Source of the DNA: Polyangium jinanense
Lineage (GTDB): Bacteria; Myxococcota; Polyangia; Polyangiales; Polyangiaceae
Assembly: GCF_028435365.1 (NCBI RefSeq)
Contig: NZ_JAGTJJ010000036.1
Coordinates: forward strand, 1-64,000
Length of the DNA stretch: 64,000 nucleotides
Direction: 5' to 3'
Shown here: positions 60,652 to 64,000 of the stretch, piece after piece
Position numbering within the stretch: the first letter of the stretch is position 1
Layout: every line of letters starts with the position of its first letter
Position numbers and translations under genes: made by a program
Notes under the pieces: generated by a model
What the model saw: the letters and a program-made list of their open reading frames with translations, nothing else
Databases searched by the model: none
What the model was told of the DNA's origin: nothing

Positions 60652-63276
60652 TCAGGGCCCGAGCTCGGGCGCGAGCGCCTCCACGCACGAGCGCTCCCAG
60701 GCGAACGCCGGTTTGCACATGGCGAGGCTCTGCCGGGCTCGATCGAGCTTTCCCGCCGCCTGATACGCGAGCGTCTTGTCGAAGGCGGCCTCGCACCCGT
60801 CCGTTTCGCTCGGCGGCTCGATCCACGCGAGCGCCGCCGCGGGATCCACGAACGAATACGCGCTCGCGAGCCTCCGCGCGCCCCCGGGCTTGGCCTTGAA
60901 ATTCGCCTCGATCCGATCGAGCCGCCGCACGAGATCCTCGGCCGGCGCCTCGCGCCTTTGCGATGCGATCCGCACGAGGCCCCGGATCGCCGCCGCTTCG
61001 GCCCAGGCGTCGCTCTTGCTCGCCGAGGCATCGACCCTTTCTTTGCGAAATGCCTCTGCCGCTTCGTCGGTTTTTCCGAGCCGGAGGAGCGTCACGCCGC
61101 GGAACAGATGCGCGCCCCGCACGGGCGGCATGCCAGCGCGCCGGCCGAGCGCGCGGGGCCCGAGGCGTTGCTCCTCTTCCTGGAACGCGACGAGCCGCGC
61201 GCTCGCGTGATCGGCAATCGGAAGCCTGTCGCCCTGCAATGCAAGCGTGACGAGATACCGGAGCGCGCGGCCGGAGACGGCGCGATCGAGCTCGAGGCTT
61301 TCCTCCAAGAAGCGCATCGCCTCCTCGTCCCGGCACCGCCGATCCTCCAGCCGGGCGAGCGCGATACGCGCCTCCGCGGACGTGGGAAACACGCGCAATG
61401 CGAGGGTGCATGCCTCTAACGCCTGCTCGAATGCCTGATCCGTCCGGCGCTCCGCGAGCTCCGTCGCCCCGCGCGCAATGCGGCAGCGTGTCTCGTGCGC
61501 GAGGCCATCCGTGGGCGCGAGGGAAAGCGCCCGGCCGAGCTCTTCGAGCGCCCGCGCCATACGCGTCGCGTCCGTCCCTGGCCCGGCGCCTTGCCAGGCG
61601 AGATGCGCGCGAGCCACGATCGCGGGGACGTACGCGGGATCCGCGGCGAGCGCTTCGTCGAGCAGCGTGAGGCCTCGATCGAAATGCTCGGGCTTCGGGG
61701 CCGGCCCGATCATCGCCTCGTACGCGAGGAATTTTTCCCGCGCCACCGCGACGTTTGTCCCTCGAAGGGCCCGCCGCCGCCGTTCGAATGCGCGCACCGC
61801 GAGCCTCGCCTCATCGAGCGCCCGCTGGCGCAGCTCCGCGAGGGCGGCCCGGGGATCGGCCTCGACCTCGTCAATCTCGATCGGCTCTCCCGGCGCCGCG
61901 CCCGTCTCCGCATCGATCGGCTCGATCTGCGCGGCCAGCCGGATCCGCGCCCCGACCCGCTGCACGCTCCCGCGCATCCAGAACGTGGCGCCCGCATTGC
62001 GCGCGGCCACGACATCCACGGCCGCCGTCTCGACGAGACGCATTTCTTTCATGGCGCGCATCACGCCGCGCAGGGCCTCGGGCGCGCTCTTCGCGAGGCC
62101 TTCCCAGGCGGGATCCCCCGTGAGGTTTTCGAACGGAAGGACGACGATCGCCGCGCGATCCTCCTGCGGAATGGCGGCCGATCCGCTTGGCGCAGGCGGC
62201 GCCGTCGCCGACCGCTCGAACGAGCTCCGGCGCAGAACGAATGCCACGACGACCACCACGACCACCGCGGTCGCAGCCGCAATTACACCGCGCCGCCCTA
62301 CGAATAGATTGGTTTTCCCAATGGAAGGCGGCGCCGCCGGAGCCCCATCGGATACCCCGCGCAGTGTACTGCGGGTCTCGGCGCCTCCTCGGCGCGCCTT
62401 GGCGAGCGCCGCGGCGAGCTCGCCCGCGGACGCGAACCGGTCCTCCGGCCGCCTTTCCAGCGCCTTCACGAGCACGGCCTCGATCGCCTTTCGTGTCCCT
62501 TCCGGCAAACCCGGCAAAACGAGCGGCGGCGGCCCCGCGCGCAGGATCGCCGTGGTGACGACGCCCGGCGAATCCGCGGCGAACGGCGATTTTCCGGTGA
62601 GCAATTCGAATCCGATGATCCCGAGCGTGAATACGTCCGAGCGCACGTCGAGCGGCTCGGCTCGAATCTGCTCCGGCGACATGTATGCGGGCGTCCCCGC
62701 CCCGCCGGCCGCCGTCGAAGCGCCCAGCCCGGGGCCACGCGCGAGCCCGAAATCGGCCACGACACACCGATCGTCGCGCCGGAGCAGTACATTCTCCGGC
62801 TTGAGATCGCGGTGGACGATCCCCTTTTCGTGCGCGGCGGCCACGCCGTCCGTCACTTGCTGGAAGAGATCGAGCGCCCGCGCCGGATCGATCGGGCCCG
62901 CCGCGACGAGCTCGCGCAGGGTCGAGCCCTCGACGAGCTCCATCGTGAGGAAAAGCAGCCCCTCGTCCTCCGCGAGATCAAAGACGCGGCAGACGTTCGG
63001 GTGCGTGATTTTGCGGGCGATCTTCACCTCGGCCCGGAACCGCGCAAGCGTCTTCGGTTCGTCGAGCCGCTCAGGGAGCACCATCTTGAGCGCGACGTCC
63101 TCGTCGAGCTCGCGATCGTGGGCGCGATACACGGCCCCCATTCCGCCCGCGCCGAGCCGCCCCTGGATCTCGTAACGACCCGCGAGCACGCGACCGATCG
63201 TCAAAAGCTCCTTGGACGGCACCCGGATGACCTCCGGGGCTTCAGGGGCCGTGGCGTTGCTCTCGGAGCTCGTCAT
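60652..63276 (-). CDS. Ser/Thr protein kinase with membrane segment and TPR/TolB-like C-terminal region
   Basis: This 874-residue protein is taken from ATG 63276; the frame is open upstream without support. The kinase domain (about 30-295) has 'LGAGGMGAVYRAHD', VALK, 'HRDLKPEN', DFG and 'GTPAYMSPEQ'. A poly-Val membrane segment (about 355-375) leads to an extracytoplasmic part with 'AAIVVLPFENLTGDPAWEG', a TolB/adenylate-cyclase-associated N-terminal domain (about 400-520), and TPRs to the end. Its start lies just downstream of a GATCGATC-rich cluster. Confidence 0.92.
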   Translation of the reverse strand: MTSSESNATAPEAPEVIRVPSKELLTIGRVLAGRYEIQGRLGAGGMGAVYRAHDRELDEDVALKMVLPERLDEPKTLARFRAEVKIARKITHPNVCRVFDLAEDEGLLFLTMELVEGSTLRELVAAGPIDPARALDLFQQVTDGVAAAHEKGIVHRDLKPENVLLRRDDRCVVADFGLARGPGLGASTAAGGAGTPAYMSPEQIRAEPLDVRSDVFTLGIIGFELLTGKSPFAADSPGVVTTAILRAGPPPLVLPGLPEGTRKAIEAVLVKALERRPEDRFASAGELAAALAKARRGGAETRSTLRGVSDGAPAAPPSIGKTNLFVGRRGVIAAATAVVVVVVVAFVLRRSSFERSATAPPAPSGSAAIPQEDRAAIVVLPFENLTGDPAWEGLAKSAPEALRGVMRAMKEMRLVETAAVDVVAARNAGATFWMRGSVQRVGARIRLAAQIEPIDAETGAAPGEPIEIDEVEADPRAALAELRQRALDEARLAVRAFERRRRALRGTNVAVAREKFLAYEAMIGPAPKPEHFDRGLTLLDEALAADPAYVPAIVARAHLAWQGAGPGTDATRMARALEELGRALSLAPTDGLAHETRCRIARGATELAERRTDQAFEQALEACTLALRVFPTSAEARIALARLEDRRCRDEEAMRFLEESLELDRAVSGRALRYLVTLALQGDRLPIADHASARLVAFQEEEQRLGPRALGRRAGMPPVRGAHLFRGVTLLRLGKTDEAAEAFRKERVDASASKSDAWAEAAAIRGLVRIASQRREAPAEDLVRRLDRIEANFKAKPGGARRLASAYSFVDPAAALAWIEPPSETDGCEAAFDKTLAYQAAGKLDRARQSLAMCKPAFAWERSCVEALAPELGP

Positions 63277-63293
63277 GGATCGACGGAGTCTAC

Positions 63294-63350
63294 CCGATCG
63301 ATCAGACGATCGATCGGTCGATCGAACGATCATCGATCGGAGCGATCGAC
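63294..63350. promoter_or_regulatory. GATCGATC-rich cluster 2
   Basis: About eight GATC tetramers in 57 bp, immediately upstream of the kinase start at 63276. Its core at 63294-63316 (CCGATCGATC, AGA, CGATCGATCG) matches cluster 1 at 60304-60326. This suggests one shared regulator for the kinase and the lipoprotein genes. Confidence 0.6.
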
Positions 63351-63504
63351 CACGGGGCCCGCACCGGGCGCCTCCCTCCAAAAAACCTAGATTTCGGCAC
63401 GATTCGAGGCTGGCACGCTTCACGCAATCGCTCGCCGGCGAACGACGAGCCACCCCGCCCGATGACCGGCGCGGAAGGCGTGGCTCCCCGGAGGTTCTCT
63501 CGCC

Positions 63505-64000
63505 ATGCTTTCGACGACGCGTCTCTTCCGCTCCTCGCTTCGCTCGCTGCTCCTCGCCGCCCCGCTTGCGCTCGCGGCCGCGCCCCTCGCCGGCTGCGTC
63601 GCCGAGCCCGGCACCGAGGACGAGGATTTTACCAGCGAGGATGCGCAGGCCCTGGCGACCGAGATTTGCAATGGCGTCGACGACGACGGCGACGACCGGA
63701 TCGACGAGGACGGGATCTGCGATTGCCAGACGCACGTGGACGGCGGCCACGAATACCGCGTGTGCCAGAACCAGCTCGATCACGCGACCGCGCAGGCGAT
63801 GTGCGAGGGGCGCGGCTACGGCCTCGCCCGGATCGAGAGCCTCACGGAGAACGCATTCCTCCAGCCGTTCGCCGTGGGCACGCAAGGATTCTGGATCGAC
63901 CTGAACGACCGCGTCGTCGAGGGAGACTACCGCTGGTCGAACGGTTTCTCCGCGTCGCTCCTGAACTGGTCCACCTACGAGCCCAACAATGCTGGCAACG
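63505..64000 (+). CDS. C-type-lectin-domain lipoprotein (partial, runs off the window)
   Basis: The gene starts at ATG 63505, with GGAGG 11 nt upstream; 165 codons lie in the window and no stop is reached. The signal ends in a lipobox LAGC (Cys31). An acidic linker is followed by 'EICNGVDDDGDDRIDED', the putative metal-binding motif of myxobacterial surface proteins, and by a C-type lectin fold: Cys in 'CQNQLDHATAQAMCEGRGYGLARIES' in outline, 'GFWIDLND', 'YRWSNG' and 'NWSTYEPNN', where EPN is the sugar/calcium motif of mannose-type lectins. It probably binds glycans on the cell surface. Confidence 0.85.
   Translation, partial: MLSTTRLFRSSLRSLLLAAPLALAAAPLAGCVAEPGTEDEDFTSEDAQALATEICNGVDDDGDDRIDEDGICDCQTHVDGGHEYRVCQNQLDHATAQAMCEGRGYGLARIESLTENAFLQPFAVGTQGFWIDLNDRVVEGDYRWSNGFSASLLNWSTYEPNNAGN

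Noticed and set aside
63277..63885. N-terminal extension of the last kinase
   Set aside because: It crosses the GATC cluster and is antisense to the lectin gene.

Overview
The window is GC-rich, densely coded DNA from a myxobacterium, most likely of the Polyangium/Sorangium type. The evidence is four Hanks-type Ser/Thr kinases, many lipoproteins with Gly/Ser-rich linkers, a MYXO-CTERM sorting tag on an M36 protease, a myxobacterial (gmx1-like) sigma factor opposite a kinase with an anti-sigma zinc finger, and an FHA/GAF sigma-54 activator. No rRNA, tRNA or CRISPR array was seen.

Layout. 0.1-17.4 kb: a substrate-binding lipoprotein, quinone oxidoreductase, a kinase/TonB-receptor pair, GH92 mannosidase, Thr/Ser dehydratase, a FIST sensor with a STAS protein, acyl-CoA ligase, a DUF2325 protein and a kinase-TPR protein. 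17.4-18.6 kb: a broken acetyltransferase and an RNA ligase between two direct copies of a structured repeat. 18.6-23.2 kb: three genes joined by 4-bp overlaps encoding a lipoprotein, a secreted pre-toxin/nuclease-like protein and a candidate immunity protein. 23.9-39.7 kb: a VWA lipoprotein with a membrane partner, a HAD phosphatase, a DUF4142 lipoprotein, a 1151-residue membrane protein with a lipase, the M36 protease and a phosphodiester glycosidase. 39.7-45.6 kb: an integrative element inserted in the 3' end of the glycosidase gene, carrying a tyrosine integrase, an excisionase-like HTH, other HTH proteins and a sigma-like protein. 46.1-64 kb: a sedolisin-like protein, YkgJ, ArsR/AHSA1, sigma factor/kinase, esterase, LysR, FHA-sigma54 activator, lipoproteins, a fourth kinase and a partial C-type lectin lipoprotein.

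Three things stand out. (1) Nine copies of an intergenic repeat of about 150 bp, built of four hairpins whose stems change in a compensated way between copies. Seven copies lie just 3' of a gene and point away from it, and two pairs sit head to head between convergent genes, like giant REPINs. (2) The integrative element appears to have its attP inside the integrase gene, so integration replaces the integrase C-terminus, as known for Myxococcus phage Mx8. (3) The lipoprotein/toxin/immunity cassette resembles the gene order of SitBAI-type outer-membrane-exchange toxins, without recognisable sequence identity.
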